Shown: positions 45,392 to 54,783 of the stretch, piece after piece | Layout: the number at the start of each line of letters is the position of its first letter | Numbering within the stretch: the first letter of the stretch is position 1 | Source of the DNA: Sediminihabitans luteus | GTDB taxonomy: Bacteria; Actinomycetota; Actinomycetes; Actinomycetales; Cellulomonadaceae | Direction: 5' to 3' | DNA: 64,000 nucleotides | Assembly (NCBI RefSeq): GCF_002797595.1 | Contig: NZ_PGFE01000002.1 | Coordinates: forward strand, 1 to 64,000 | The notes under the pieces: model-generated | Databases searched by the model: none | What the model saw: the letters and a program-made list of their open reading frames with translations, nothing else | What the model was told of the DNA's origin: nothing | Translations under genes and position numbers: made by a program

Positions 45392-45901
45392 GTGACGCTC
45401 GACGGTGTATACGGAACCAGGCCCGACCACCTGCCTGGCTCTATGGTTCGAGTGGTTCGGGCAGGTCAGCAGGGTGCCAGACTGGTGACTCGGGTCGGGC
45501 GGCCGGGCGTGCAGTTGATGAACCTGGATCTGCATCTCCAGTACGAGCGTGAAAGCCTCAGTCGGTACCCGCGGAGATCTGACGGTACAGTCGCGTGGAG
45601 CGCTGTTGCTGATGGTTTGGTGATCATTTCGATGGAATCGGGTTCCGCCGATCTGACCGCCGTAATCCAACAGTTCGCCTCGGGACCTGGCAGCCTGGTC
45701 TTCTTCTGGGCGAGCCTGGCGGTTCCGAGTGTAGAGATGGAATACGAATTGTCCATCTCTCTCCTGCCCGAAATAACCGAATCCTTACCGGAGTTCTGGA
45801 TATACTCTCCCCGCGATCGCATAGTCGTGGAGAACTCGTTCGATGGCGTAGTGACTGTGGCCCGTGTTCCTGTGGGCGAGGATTCCCAGAGTCCTCCGTA
45901 G
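45392..45901 (+). CDS. Small protein, putative orphan immunity protein
   Basis: A frame of up to 169 residues. The start is uncertain: GTG at 45392, or ATG at 45445 or 45520. The core is plausible as a folded domain: LQYERESLSRYPRRSDGTVAW, VADGLVIISMESGSADLTAV, FFWASLAVPSVEMEYELSI and FWIYSPRDRIVVENSFDGVV. It lies in the low-GC block in line with the other immunity-type genes. Family not recognised. Confidence 0.45.
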   Translation: MTLDGVYGTRPDHLPGSMVRVVRAGQQGARLVTRVGRPGVQLMNLDLHLQYERESLSRYPRRSDGTVAWSAVADGLVIISMESGSADLTAVIQQFASGPGSLVFFWASLAVPSVEMEYELSISLLPEITESLPEFWIYSPRDRIVVENSFDGVVTVARVPVGEDSQSPP

Positions 45902-46183
45902 CGCCGTTTGACGGCGGCGCCGATGGCAACTTCAGCGGAGGATGACGAACAGTGAAATCACGTCTTGGACGTCCGACTACGAGGGCGTAGCTCGTGACGC
46001 GGCAGATGAGTTGAGGGGTATTCTCACCAGTGCTCTCATCGGCCGCCGCGTTGTAGGTGGAGCAGGACGATGGCCGCGGCGGTGCAAGCCGGTCGGATCG
46101 CACACGACCTGGATGATTCGACGATGGCCGCTGTTGTGTCCCAACCGGCACCGCGGCGGCCCGTGTACCTCGGAGGACAGAGA
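45902..46183 (+). other. Worn coding-like stretch between two immunity-type genes
   Basis: From 45942 an 81-codon frame starts ITSWTSDYEGVARDAADELRGI, which looks like real protein for 40 residues. After about 46065 the protein-like sequence continues in another frame (AAAVQAGRIAHDLDDSTMAAVV, to 46183). This is what a single frameshift in an older gene would leave. GGAGG touches the ATG at 45942, too close for good initiation. Confidence 0.3.
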
Positions 46184-46651
46184 ATGAGCCACGGATTGCC
46201 CATCGAAGCAGCTGGAGGTGCCCTGAGGGGGCTGGTGCAGTCCGCGAGCGGTGGGCGAGGGGATCTTCCATTCGAGGAGCTGATTGGTACGATCCGGAAG
46301 TTCGCAGAAATTTCCTTTGATGTGCCCGCGACTGACGATGCCGATGGCCTGCTCTTCCAGTATGGCCGCGCGGGGTGGCTTCCTGGTTCAGCCTTCGTAT
46401 TTGGGTTTGTTCGACAGTTCGAGATTGTTGGTCAAGACGGCGATCACGAGTGCTTCTCGCAGGCTGGGATTGAGTATCGATTTCCGATGGATGCCGATCT
46501 GGAGGCAGTCGGAGGCGGGGTGAGTTGGTGGTTCCCGGGGAGCGGCACCTCGCTCGACTCATGGCTCGATGAAATCGGGTCGGGGCCAATCTGGGGACTG
46601 GTGTCGAGAAGGCTCCCGAGTGGCGTGATTGTTTCTCAGGAAATGGTCTGA
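46184..46651 (+). CDS. Small acidic protein, putative orphan immunity protein
   Basis: A 155-residue protein starting at ATG 46184, eight bases after GGAGGA. It is acidic and aromatic: FEELIGTIRKFAEISFDVP, GLLFQYGRAGWLPGSAFVFGFVRQFEI, then YRFPMDADLEAVGGG and WWFPGSGTSLDSWLDEI. Size, acidity and setting fit an immunity protein. No cognate toxin is present. An in-frame extension to 46070 also exists. Family not recognised. Confidence 0.55.
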   Translation: MSHGLPIEAAGGALRGLVQSASGGRGDLPFEELIGTIRKFAEISFDVPATDDADGLLFQYGRAGWLPGSAFVFGFVRQFEIVGQDGDHECFSQAGIEYRFPMDADLEAVGGGVSWWFPGSGTSLDSWLDEIGSGPIWGLVSRRLPSGVIVSQEMV

Positions 46652-46808
46652 TCGTCCGCCTTCGCCAAATTGTTTGATTGGGGCATTTCTGAGGGCTCGT
46701 GGGAATGAAGTGTCCCGAAGTCCGCTCCGAGGGGAGGGGGAGGGGTCCTCAATGTTCGAAATAGCGATCCTCTTGATCTGGCAGGCCGCATCGTGGGGTC
46801 TGGAAGGA

Positions 46809-47099
46809 ATGAGTGTGAGGTACGTCAAGGTGGCATGGAGCCATGAGCTCGAAGATGAGCCGGTCCTCTATCTGAGCGAGCTCGGCGAAGACGGGTGCGA
46901 GAATAGGAAGATTCAATTCTTCCGCGACGGCAAGGTCGAGTGGGCGGACAAATTTCATGAGACAGCAAGTGTCGGTCTCTCTGAAGTCGCTTTCCCGCTC
47001 GATCTTCGAGAAATCTCTGACCAGCCGGGGTTCTCGGCTGCAGAGATAGCTCCGGAAGAGTTCGAACGGGAATGGGTAAAGGATCGTTCGATGGAATGA
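46809..47099 (+). CDS. DUF6881-like protein, putative immunity protein
   Basis: A 96-residue acidic protein, VRYVKVAWSHELEDEPVLYL to EEFEREWVKD, with RKIQFFRDGKVEWAD and SEVAFPLDLREI in the middle. This pattern matches the DUF6881 family, small proteins common in polymorphic-toxin immunity arrays of actinobacteria. GGAAGGA sits just before the ATG at 46809. It is the last intact gene of the low-GC block. Confidence 0.65.
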   Translation: MSVRYVKVAWSHELEDEPVLYLSELGEDGCENRKIQFFRDGKVEWADKFHETASVGLSEVAFPLDLREISDQPGFSAAEIAPEEFEREWVKDRSME

Positions 47100-47251
47100 A
47101 TGGTGGCTCATCTGCGATGAGCCTCTTTCGATCGAGTTGCTCCGGCAACTTGAGGTGCTCGATGACGAAGCTGAACACGGGTCGTGTCGCCCCTCGACAC
47201 GAGTTCCTCGCCGAGAGGGCTCCGGAGATGTCACAGCTGAAAGTGCCTCAG
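47100..47251 (+). other. Coding-like remnant at the end of the accessory block
   Basis: Between the DUF6881-like gene and the methyltransferase, one frame reads WWLICDEPLSIELLRQLEVL and DDEAEHG without a start codon, after a stop at about 47076. It looks like the tail of a lost acidic protein. The following bases return to high GC. Confidence 0.3.
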
Positions 47252-48028
47252 TCAGGCTGTTGCGATCGCCCAGACCGCCCGGCTCTCCAGGTGCAGCGCG
47301 CCGTCGACGGCGAGCCCGCTCGTGATCGCGTCGAACGCGACCCGCATGGCCTCCTGCGTCCCGGCCGTGTTCGCGCGGTACACGGCGCCGATCCCGGCGA
47401 CACCGCCGGCGACGGCCCGCCAGACGTCCGCGGGCACGACGGTCCAGGTCCACGAGAGCTCGCCCGCGTCGACGTCGCTCGCGCCCGCGGCACGGTGCAG
47501 ACCGGCGAGCCCCTCGGGCGTGCGCTCGAACTCGAGCGCCGGGTCGAGCGTCGCGGGAGCGGGACGGTACGCCCCGGACAGCTCGATCATCGCGTCCCAC
47601 ACGACCGCCAGCGGGTTGGGGAACGTGCCCCAGATCGCGGTCGCGGCCACGCCTCCGGGCCGCACGCAGCGATGCATCTCGGCGACGCTCGCGCGCGGGT
47701 CGGCCACGTGGTTGATCACGAAGTTCGCGACCGCGGCGTCGAACGCCCCGTCGGCGACGGCGAGCGCTGGCAGCGTGCCGAGAGCGAACCGCGCCCCGGG
47801 CGCACGCGCCGTCGCGGCGGCCAGCATCCCCGGGTCGTGGTCGACGCCCGTGACCAGGAACCCGGCCTCCGAGGCCCGCCGCGCCAGCATCCCCGTGCCG
47901 GTCCCGACGTCGAGCAGCGCCCCGGGCGGTCGGACGACTTCCCTGACCCGGTCCAGCAGGTGGGCGTGCGTCCCGGCGCACAGGTGCGCGAAGCTCGCGT
48001 CGTACGCGGTCGGGTCGGTTCCCTGCAC
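47252..48028 (-). CDS. Class I SAM-dependent methyltransferase
   Basis: A protein of about 258 residues with a Rossmann methyltransferase core: motif I LLDVGTGTGMLARRA, the acidic residue in VTGVDHDPGM and FDAAVANFVINHV. The C-terminal half is the variable cap. The GTG at 48028 is chosen because family-like sequence (TDPTAYDASFAHLC) starts right after it; an in-frame GTG at 48142 would leave only 25 bases to the divergent gene. The acceptor is unknown. High GC returns here, marking the end of the accessory block. Confidence 0.75.
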   Translation of the reverse strand: MQGTDPTAYDASFAHLCAGTHAHLLDRVREVVRPPGALLDVGTGTGMLARRASEAGFLVTGVDHDPGMLAAATARAPGARFALGTLPALAVADGAFDAAVANFVINHVADPRASVAEMHRCVRPGGVAATAIWGTFPNPLAVVWDAMIELSGAYRPAPATLDPALEFERTPEGLAGLHRAAGASDVDAGELSWTWTVVPADVWRAVAGGVAGIGAVYRANTAGTQEAMRVAFDAITSGLAVDGALHLESRAVWAIATA

Positions 48029-48167
48029 GGCGTCCTCGTCTCGTTCGTCGCCCGGGTCGGCGGAATCGTGCGCCACGAGCCTCGCCCAGGGCCGCCATGC
48101 GTCGTCCGACCGGCCACCATGTGAGAACGAGATCGTTCCCACGGCCCCGGCGACCTACCTTTCAGGT

Positions 48168-49040
48168 ATGACCGATTCCCCCACCGAGCCGTTCGACGCC
48201 CCCACCGGGGCCCACGGCAGCACACCCTCCAAGGAGTCCGAGTCCTACACGCACGGCCACCACGAGTCGGTCCTGCGCTCGCACCGCTGGAGGACCGCCG
48301 AGAACTCGGCCGCGTTCCTCCTGTCGTCGCTGCATGACGGCGCCACCCTGCTCGACGTCGGCTGCGGCCCCGGGACGGTCACCGTCGACCTCGCCGGGCA
48401 CGTCGGCGGGGGCCGCGTGATCGGCGTGGACGCGTCCGCGAAGGTGCTCGAGAGCGCCCGCGAGCTCGCGACGACCAAGGGCGTGACGAACGTCGAGTTC
48501 CAGCAGGCCAACGCGTACGAGCTTCCCTTCGCCGACGACACGTTCGACGTCGTCTTCGCCCACCAGGTGCTCCAGCACCTGTCCGACCCCGTCGCGGCCC
48601 TGCGCGAGATGAAGCGCGTCGCCAAGCCCGGCGGCGTCGTCGCGTGCCGCGAGTCCGACTACTCCGCGATGACGTGGTACCCCGACTCGCACGGACTCAC
48701 CGAGTGGAACGAGCTCTACCACGAGGTCACGCGCGCGTACGGCTTCGAGGCGGACGCCGGACGCCGCCTGCTGGCCTGGACGCAGGACGCGGGCTTCGCG
48801 CCCGAGCAGATCACCCCCTCCGCGGGCGTGTGGTGCTACTCGACCCCCGCCGACCGCCAGTGGTGGGGCGGGCTCTGGGCCGAGCGCTGCATCGCCTCGA
48901 ACTTCGCCGTCCAGGCCAAGGAGTCGGCGCTCGCGGACGACGTCGCGCTCGAGCAGCTCGCGCAGGACTGGCTGCGCTGGGCGGCCGAGCCCGCGGGCTG
49001 GTTCGCGGTGCTGCACGGCGAGGTGCTCGCGCGGGTCTGA
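48168..49040 (+). CDS. Class I SAM-dependent methyltransferase (UbiE-like)
   Basis: A 290-residue methyltransferase with motif I LLDVGCGPGTVTVDLA near residue 63, IGVDASAKVLE, and FDVVFAHQVLQHLSDPV near 130. The pattern is of the UbiE/small-molecule group. The acceptor cannot be told. It is divergent from another methyltransferase gene, so the pair may be regulated together, but the two proteins are only distantly related. Confidence 0.8.
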   Translation: MTDSPTEPFDAPTGAHGSTPSKESESYTHGHHESVLRSHRWRTAENSAAFLLSSLHDGATLLDVGCGPGTVTVDLAGHVGGGRVIGVDASAKVLESARELATTKGVTNVEFQQANAYELPFADDTFDVVFAHQVLQHLSDPVAALREMKRVAKPGGVVACRESDYSAMTWYPDSHGLTEWNELYHEVTRAYGFEADAGRRLLAWTQDAGFAPEQITPSAGVWCYSTPADRQWWGGLWAERCIASNFAVQAKESALADDVALEQLAQDWLRWAAEPAGWFAVLHGEVLARV

Positions 49041-49074
49041 GCCCCGACGCGCACGGGGTCGGTAGGCTGACCCC

Positions 49075-49854
49075 GTGCGCATCGCGAGATTTACCACCGG
49101 AGACGACCCCCGCTACGCCTTCGTCCAGGACGAGGGGGACCGCACGTTCCTGGCCGTGCTCAGCGGCGACCCGCTCTACCAGCCGGCCATGCCGACGGGC
49201 GAGCGGATCGAGCTCGGGGACGGCGTCCGACTCCTGGCCCCCGTGATCCCGCGCTCGAAGGTCGTGGCCGTGGGCCGCAACTACGCGGACCACGCCAAGG
49301 AGATGGGCAACGACGTCCCGACGTCGCCGCTGCTGTTCTTCAAGCCCAACACGTCGGTGGTCGGCCCGGACGACCCGATCGTCCTGCCCGACTTCACGCA
49401 GGAGGCGAGCTACGAGGCCGAGCTCGCGATCGTGATCGGCCGCCTCACCAAGGACGTCACGCCCGAGGCCGCGCCCGCGTACATCCTGGGCTACACGGTC
49501 GCCAACGACGTGACCGCGCGCGACGCGCAGCGCACCGACGGGCAGTGGGCCCGCGCCAAGGGCTTCGACTCGTCGTGCCCGCTCGGCCCGTGGATCGAGA
49601 CCGAGCTCGACGTCGAGGACGTCGCGGTCCGCTCGCGCGTCAACGGCGAGACCAAGCAGGACGGCCGCACGGCCGACATGATCTTCGATATCCCGTTCCT
49701 CGTGTCGTACATCTCGGAGGCGTTCACGCTGCTCCCGGGCGACGTGATCCTCACGGGCACGCCCGCGGGCGTGGGGCGCATCGACGCGGGCGACCGCGTC
49801 GAGTGCGAGGTCGAGGGGCTCGGGGTGCTCAGCAACCCGGTCGTGCGCCGCTGA
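49075..49854 (+). CDS. Fumarylacetoacetate hydrolase family protein
   Basis: A 259-residue enzyme with an N-terminal cap and the FAH barrel: VVAVGRNYADHAKEMG near residue 63, LLFFKPNTSVVGP near 85 and the metal-binding YEAELAIVIGR near 115, then GYTVANDVTARDAQ. Members cleave or decarboxylate beta-diketo acids, or act as oxaloacetate decarboxylases. In many actinobacteria this gene sits just before gltX, as here, where gltX begins 46 bases later. GTG start at 49075. Confidence 0.85.
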   Translation: MRIARFTTGDDPRYAFVQDEGDRTFLAVLSGDPLYQPAMPTGERIELGDGVRLLAPVIPRSKVVAVGRNYADHAKEMGNDVPTSPLLFFKPNTSVVGPDDPIVLPDFTQEASYEAELAIVIGRLTKDVTPEAAPAYILGYTVANDVTARDAQRTDGQWARAKGFDSSCPLGPWIETELDVEDVAVRSRVNGETKQDGRTADMIFDIPFLVSYISEAFTLLPGDVILTGTPAGVGRIDAGDRVECEVEGLGVLSNPVVRR

Positions 49855-49899
49855 CGCACGCGGACGTCGCGGTCCGCGGCCCTCGCTAGACTGCACGGC

Positions 49900-51396
49900 G
49901 TGATCCCTGCACCCGGCACCTCGCCCGTCCGCGTCCGCTTCTGCCCGTCCCCGACCGGGACGCCGCACGTCGGGCTGATCCGCACGGCCCTGTTCAACTG
50001 GGCCTACGCGCGCCACACGGGCGGGTCGTTCGTGTTCCGCATCGAGGACACCGACGCCGCGCGCGACTCGCAGGAGAGCTACGACCAGCTCCTCGACGCG
50101 CTGCGCTGGCTCGGCCTCGACTGGGACGAGGGGCCCGAGGTCGGCGGCCCGCACGCGCCCTACCGCCAGTCGGAGCGTGCCGACCTCTACCAGGACGTCA
50201 TCGCGAAGCTCGTGGCCGGCGGGTTCGTGTACGAGTCGTTCTCGACGCCCGAGGAGTCCGACGCGCGCAACGCCGCGGCCGGGATCAAGACCAAGGGCTA
50301 CGACAACTTCGACCGCACGCTCACCGACGAGCAGCGTGCGGCGTTCCGGGCCGAGGGCCGCGAGCCCGTGCTGCGCCTGCGCATGCCCGACGAGGACGTC
50401 ACGTTCACCGACCTGATCCGCGGCGAGATCACGTTCAAGGTCGGCACGGTGCCCGACTACGCGATCGTGCGCGCCAACGGCCAGCCGCTGTACACGCTCG
50501 TCAACCCCGTCGACGACGCGCTCATGGGCATCACGCACGTGCTCCGCGGCGAGGACCTCCTGAGCTCGACCCCGCGCCAGATCGCGCTCTACCGCGCGCT
50601 CGTCGAGATCGGTGTCGGCTCCGAGGTGCCCGAGTTCGGCCACATGCCGTACGTCATGGGCGAGGGCAACAAGAAGCTCTCCAAGCGCGACCCCGAGTCG
50701 AACCTGTTCCTGCACCGGGAGCGCGGGTTCACCCCCGAGGGGCTGCTCAACTACCTGTCGCTGCTCGGCTGGTCGATCTCGCCCGACAACGACATCTTCA
50801 CGGTCGACGAGCTCGTCGAGGCGTTCGACGTCGCCGACGTGCTGCCGAACCCGGCGCGGTTCGACCTCAAGAAGGCCGAGGCGATCAACGCGACGCACGT
50901 GCGCCGCCTCGCGCCCGAGGACTTCCGCGACCGGCTCGTGCCCTACCTGCACGCGGGCGGGTTCGTGCCCGCGACGTCGTTCGCCGACCTCGACGCGCCG
51001 ACGCAGGCGCTGCTGACGGCGTCCGCGCCCCTGGTCCAGGAGCGCATGGTGCTGCTCGGCGAGGTCACCGGGATGCTCGGGTTCCTGTTCACCGCTGACG
51101 ACGCGCTGACCGTCGAGGACGACGCCCGCAAGGCCCTGCGCGAGGAGTCGCCCGCGGTGCTCGACGCCGCCGCGGCCGCGCTCGACGCGCTCGACGACTT
51201 CACGGCCGAGCCGATCCAGGCCGCGCTGAGCGCCGCGATCGTCGAGGGCATGGAGATCAAGCCGCGGTTCGCGTTCACGCCGCTGCGCGTGGCGGTCTCG
51301 GGCCGCCGCGTCTCGCCGCCGCTGTTCGAGTCGATGGAGCTGCTGGGCAAGGCCTCGACGCTCGCCCGCCTCGCGGCGCTGCGCGCGACTCTCTGA
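49900..51396 (+). CDS. gltX: Glutamyl-tRNA synthetase
   Basis: A 498-residue class I synthetase. The HIGH-type motif is [10 protein letters not shown] near residues 15-24, and KLSKRDP near 258 is the KMSKS equivalent. The C-terminal helical anticodon-binding domain is present. Since the window carries GatCAB and a tRNA-Gln, this enzyme is expected to be non-discriminating and to charge tRNA-Gln with glutamate as well. It starts at GTG, and its TGA shares one base with the next ATG, so the HAD gene is translationally coupled. Confidence 0.95.
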   Translation: MIPAPGTSPVRVRFCPSPTGTPHVGLIRTALFNWAYARHTGGSFVFRIEDTDAARDSQESYDQLLDALRWLGLDWDEGPEVGGPHAPYRQSERADLYQDVIAKLVAGGFVYESFSTPEESDARNAAAGIKTKGYDNFDRTLTDEQRAAFRAEGREPVLRLRMPDEDVTFTDLIRGEITFKVGTVPDYAIVRANGQPLYTLVNPVDDALMGITHVLRGEDLLSSTPRQIALYRALVEIGVGSEVPEFGHMPYVMGEGNKKLSKRDPESNLFLHRERGFTPEGLLNYLSLLGWSISPDNDIFTVDELVEAFDVADVLPNPARFDLKKAEAINATHVRRLAPEDFRDRLVPYLHAGGFVPATSFADLDAPTQALLTASAPLVQERMVLLGEVTGMLGFLFTADDALTVEDDARKALREESPAVLDAAAAALDALDDFTAEPIQAALSAAIVEGMEIKPRFAFTPLRVAVSGRRVSPPLFESMELLGKASTLARLAALRATL

Positions 51397-52139
51397 TGCC
51401 CGCCCGCGTCGTCGGCGTCCTGCTCGACGTCGACGACACGCTCGTCGACACCCGCGCGGCGTTCGCGCACGCGATCGACGCGGTCGCCCGCGTGCACCTG
51501 CGCGCCCTGCCGCACGAGCGGTACGGCGAGGTGCTCGCGCTGTGGCGCGCCGACCCGCACGGGCACTACCGCGCGTACACGCGCGGCGAGGTCACGGCGC
51601 ACGAGCAGCGCGCGGCACGCGCGGAGGAGCTCCAGGCCGCGTTCGGCGGCGCACCGCTCGGCGCCGACGGGTACGCCGCGTGGAACGACCTGTTCTGGGG
51701 CACGTTCGAGGCGTCGTGGCGCGCCTTCGACGACGCCGCGGACGCCGTGCGCGACCTTCTCGCCGCAGGCGTGCGTGTCGGGGCGGTGACCAACGCGCCC
51801 GTCGAGCAGCAGACACGTAAGCTCGCGCGCGCGGGGCTCGCCGACCTCGTGCCGGTGCTCGTGGGCGTCGACACCCTGGGGTTCGGCAAGCCCGACCCGC
51901 GCGTGTTCGTCGAGGGCTGCCGCCGGCTCGGCACCGACCCGGCGGGCACGGCGTACGTGGGTGACGAGCTCGACGTCGACGCGCGCGCTGCGCGGGCCGC
52001 CGGCCTCGTGGGCGTGTGGCTCGACCGGCCCGGGACGCGGCGCGGCGGTCCGCACCTCGAGAGCGCCGCGGTCGCGCGGGCCGACGGGATCCCGATCGTC
52101 GAGGGGCTCGCCGAGCTGGGCGGTGCGCTCGGGCTGTGA
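51396..52139 (+). CDS. HAD family hydrolase
   Basis: A 247-residue haloacid dehalogenase-like phosphatase. Motif I is LLDVDDTLVDT (nucleophile Asp near residue 11), motif II VTNAPVE, the lysine FGKPDPRVF and motif IV YVGDELDVDARAARAAGL. The helical C1 cap lies between motifs I and II. The substrate is unknown; a role near tRNA charging is only suggested by the one-base overlap with gltX. Confidence 0.85.
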   Translation: MPARVVGVLLDVDDTLVDTRAAFAHAIDAVARVHLRALPHERYGEVLALWRADPHGHYRAYTRGEVTAHEQRAARAEELQAAFGGAPLGADGYAAWNDLFWGTFEASWRAFDDAADAVRDLLAAGVRVGAVTNAPVEQQTRKLARAGLADLVPVLVGVDTLGFGKPDPRVFVEGCRRLGTDPAGTAYVGDELDVDARAARAAGLVGVWLDRPGTRRGGPHLESAAVARADGIPIVEGLAELGGALGL

Positions 52140-52223
52140 GCAGCGCTGCCGTGGCGTGATCGGGCGGCATCGTGCCGGGAGGCGGGCCGCCGTGCGGGCG
52201 GGCCGTCGTGCCGGTGGTCGGCC

Positions 52224-53336
52224 TCAGGTGAGCAGCAGCACGCCCGTGAGTGAGACCGTGAGGATCACGAGCCACGACAGCGCGCCCAGCGCGAGCACCC
52301 GCCGCCCCGTGCGCACCAGGTGCGGCAGGTCGACGCCGAGCCCCATCGCGAACATCGCGGCGACGAACAGCCACGTCGCGAGGTGCGTCGCGCCCGTGAC
52401 CCAGGCGTCGGGCAGTACGCCCGTGCTGCGCACCAGCACCGCGACCACGAACCCGACCACGAACCACGGCACACGGGCGCGCGGGCGGGCTGCGCCGTCG
52501 TCCGCCACGGGCGCGCGACGCGCGGCGACGATCCCGGCGCCCGTGACGAGCGGGGCGAGGAGCGCGACGCGCGCGAGCTTGGCGACCGTCGCGGTCGCGA
52601 GCGCGGTCGCCGAGATCGTCCCGGCCGCGGCGACGACCTGCGCGACCTCCTGCGTGCTCGCGCCGATCCAGAGCCCGGCCTGGTGGTCGTCCAGTCCGAT
52701 CAGCCCGGCGAGCCACGGCACCACGAAGATCGCGAGCGAGCCGTAGATCGTCACGAGCGCGAGGGCTCCGGCGAGGGCGTCGTCGCGCTCGGCGACCGAC
52801 GCGGCGTCGTCCGTGCTGCCGGGAGCGTCGTCGACCACGCCCTTCATGGCCGAGACCGCGGCGGCCCCGCAGATCGAGAAGCCGGTCGCGACCAGCAGCG
52901 TCGTGACGCGCGGCACGCGCAGCCACCGACCGATCAGCAGCGTCGCGCTGAACGTCGCGCCGACGGCGACGACGATGACGACGAGCCCCTGCCACCCCAG
53001 CGCGAGCATCTGCGGGATCGACAGCTGCAGACCGAGCAGCACCACGGCGACGCGCAGCACGGTCGAGGCGACCCAGTCGGTGCCCGCGCGCGTCGCGCCG
53101 AGGAACGCACCGCGACGGCCGGTCGGCTGCGAGCGTGCGCCCACCAGCGACCCGATGACCGCGCCCAGCAGCAGCGAGAGCACGAGCGGCGAGATCGTCG
53201 GGGTCAGGTGCGCGACCCACAGGACGGCGAGCGCGGCGACGACGGTGACGAGCACGCCGGGGAGTCGGCGACGGAGCACGGGGTGCGGCGCCTGGTGGGC
53301 GGGCGCCGTCGTGGGGCGGGTGCTGGTGGCGGTCAT
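52224..53336 (-). CDS. YeiH family (UPF0324) membrane protein
   Basis: A 370-residue transporter-like protein of the YeiH/UPF0324 family with about ten membrane segments. Features include SPLVLSLLLGAVIGSLVG near residue 50, VVLLGLQLSIPQMLALG near 90 and GFSICGAAAVSA near 150. Some members export sulfite or sulfonates, but most are unproven. It is divergent from a LysR regulator across 69 bases, the arrangement of yeiH with yeiE. Confidence 0.82.
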   Translation of the reverse strand: MTATSTRPTTAPAHQAPHPVLRRRLPGVLVTVVAALAVLWVAHLTPTISPLVLSLLLGAVIGSLVGARSQPTGRRGAFLGATRAGTDWVASTVLRVAVVLLGLQLSIPQMLALGWQGLVVIVVAVGATFSATLLIGRWLRVPRVTTLLVATGFSICGAAAVSAMKGVVDDAPGSTDDAASVAERDDALAGALALVTIYGSLAIFVVPWLAGLIGLDDHQAGLWIGASTQEVAQVVAAAGTISATALATATVAKLARVALLAPLVTGAGIVAARRAPVADDGAARPRARVPWFVVGFVVAVLVRSTGVLPDAWVTGATHLATWLFVAAMFAMGLGVDLPHLVRTGRRVLALGALSWLVILTVSLTGVLLLT

Positions 53337-53405
53337 GGTTCCACCGTGCCGGGCGCGCGCCGCGTCCGGTAGGCCGGATCCCCTTCGGAGCCATAGTCTG
53401 GGTCT

Positions 53406-54317
53406 ATGGAGACTCGTGCGTCGTCCCGTGCCGAGCGGACCAGTCTCGCCGCGCTCGAGCTGCTCGTCGCGACCGACCTGCACGGGTCGATCTCGGCGGG
53501 TGCCCGCGCGCTCGGCGTCTCGCAGCCGACCGCCTCGGCTGGCCTGCGCCGACTCGAGCGAGCGCTCGGCCTCGACCTGCTCGCGCGCGGGACGCGCGGC
53601 ACCCACCTGACCGAGACCGGGCACGCGACCGCGGCCTGGGCGCGCGACGTCATCGACGCCTCGGACCGCTTCGAGCACAGCGTCGAGGCCCTGCGCAGCG
53701 CGCCGAGCGCGCGCGTGCGCCTCGCCGCGAGCCTCACCATCGCCGAGTACCTCGCACCCCGCTGGCTCGCGTCGCTCGCCGCCGGCGGGGACCGGCCCGA
53801 CGTCGAGCTCGTGGTGCGCAACTCGCGCGAGGTCATGGAGCTCGTCGTGGCGGACGACGTCGAGCTGGGCTTCGTCGAGAGCGGCACGGTGCGCCGCGGG
53901 CTGAGGTCGCGCACGTTCGCGCGTGACGAGCTCGTGTGCGTCGTGGCCGCCGAGCACCCGTGGGCGCGACGGCGGTCCGTGACGCCCGCCGAGCTCGTGG
54001 CCGGCGGGCTCGTGGTGCGCGAGCGCGGGTCGGGCACGCGCGAGACGCTCGAGCGCGCGCTGGTCGCCACGGGTGACCGGCTGCCCGCCCACCTGCCGTA
54101 CCTGGGCTCGACCGCCGCGGTCAAGACCGCCGTGCGGCACGGGGGAGCGGTCGCCGTGCTGTCGTCCCTCACGGTCGCGGACGACGTCACGCACGGCACG
54201 TTCGTGCGCGTGCCCGTGCCCGGGCTGGACCTCGTGCGACGCCTGCGCGTCGTGTGGCGTGACGGCGTCGAGCTCAGCGCGACCGCGCGCCGGATCGTGG
54301 CCGCGGCGATGCGGTGA
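53406..54317 (+). CDS. LysR family transcriptional regulator
   Basis: A 303-residue LTTR. The winged helix spans residues 15-75 (ALELLVATDLHGSISAGARALGVSQPTAS, then LRRLERALGLDLLARGTRG). The ligand-binding domain follows with LAASLTIAEYLAPRWL. It is divergent from the YeiH gene and most likely controls it; the effector is unknown. No operator could be picked out with confidence in the 69-base gap. Confidence 0.85.
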   Translation: METRASSRAERTSLAALELLVATDLHGSISAGARALGVSQPTASAGLRRLERALGLDLLARGTRGTHLTETGHATAAWARDVIDASDRFEHSVEALRSAPSARVRLAASLTIAEYLAPRWLASLAAGGDRPDVELVVRNSREVMELVVADDVELGFVESGTVRRGLRSRTFARDELVCVVAAEHPWARRRSVTPAELVAGGLVVRERGSGTRETLERALVATGDRLPAHLPYLGSTAAVKTAVRHGGAVAVLSSLTVADDVTHGTFVRVPVPGLDLVRRLRVVWRDGVELSATARRIVAAAMR

Positions 54318-54392
54318 GCGCCCGAGCGAAGTGCCGTGCGGCCGCCGCGGAGGGTGCGGCAGGTGTCGCTGGTCACAGCCCCGGTCGCGCAT

Positions 54393-54421
54393 TTGGTGGC
54401 AGGCGTCCGACCCGGTAATGT
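54393..54421 (+). promoter_or_regulatory. Promoter of the tRNA-Gln/tRNA-Glu cluster
   Basis: TTGGTG (54393-54398) and TAATGT (54416-54421) are separated by 17 bases, a good housekeeping promoter in an otherwise very GC-rich stretch. tRNA-Gln starts 66 bases downstream. Confidence 0.65.
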
Positions 54422-54487
54422 TCTCGCTCGGTGAGACCACCGGAAACGGCCGCGAGTTGGCGGTCAGAACCGGACAGGTCGGACCAT

Positions 54488-54559
54488 TGGGGTATGGTGT
54501 AATTGGCAGCACGACTGGTTCTGGTCCAGTTAGTCTAGGTTCGAGTCCTGGTACCCCAG
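54488..54559 (+). tRNA. tRNA-Gln (anticodon CTG)
   Basis: A cloverleaf fits: acceptor TGGGGTA pairs with TACCCCA, the T loop carries TTCGAGT, and the anticodon stem ACTGG/CCAGT encloses TTCTGGT with anticodon CTG, reading CAG. No CCA is encoded. With GatCAB in the window, this tRNA is probably first charged with glutamate by GltX and then amidated. Confidence 0.93.
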
Positions 54560-54646
54560 CGCAGAGCGCTGAGCATTCGTCCGGTCCGCCGGAGCGGTTG
54601 CGCTAGAGTTCTCACCGGCACGGCATCCTCGGATGTTCGCGCTTAG

Positions 54647-54719
54647 GCCCCCATCGTCTAGCGGCCTAGGACGCCGCCCTCTCACGGCGGTAACACGGGT
54701 TCAAATCCCGTTGGGGGTA
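54647..54719 (+). tRNA. tRNA-Glu (anticodon CTC), first copy
   Basis: Acceptor GCCCCCA pairs with TGGGGGT (one G-T), T loop TTCAAAT, and the anticodon stem CCGCC/GGCGG encloses CTCTCAC with anticodon CTC, reading GAG. 73 bases, no encoded CCA. It lies 87 bases after tRNA-Gln. Confidence 0.93.
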
Positions 54720-54783
54720 CGAGTCGCTCCACCTCGGTGGCGCGATGCATGTCGTTCGGCAGCCTCGGCTGCGGGACGTCCTG

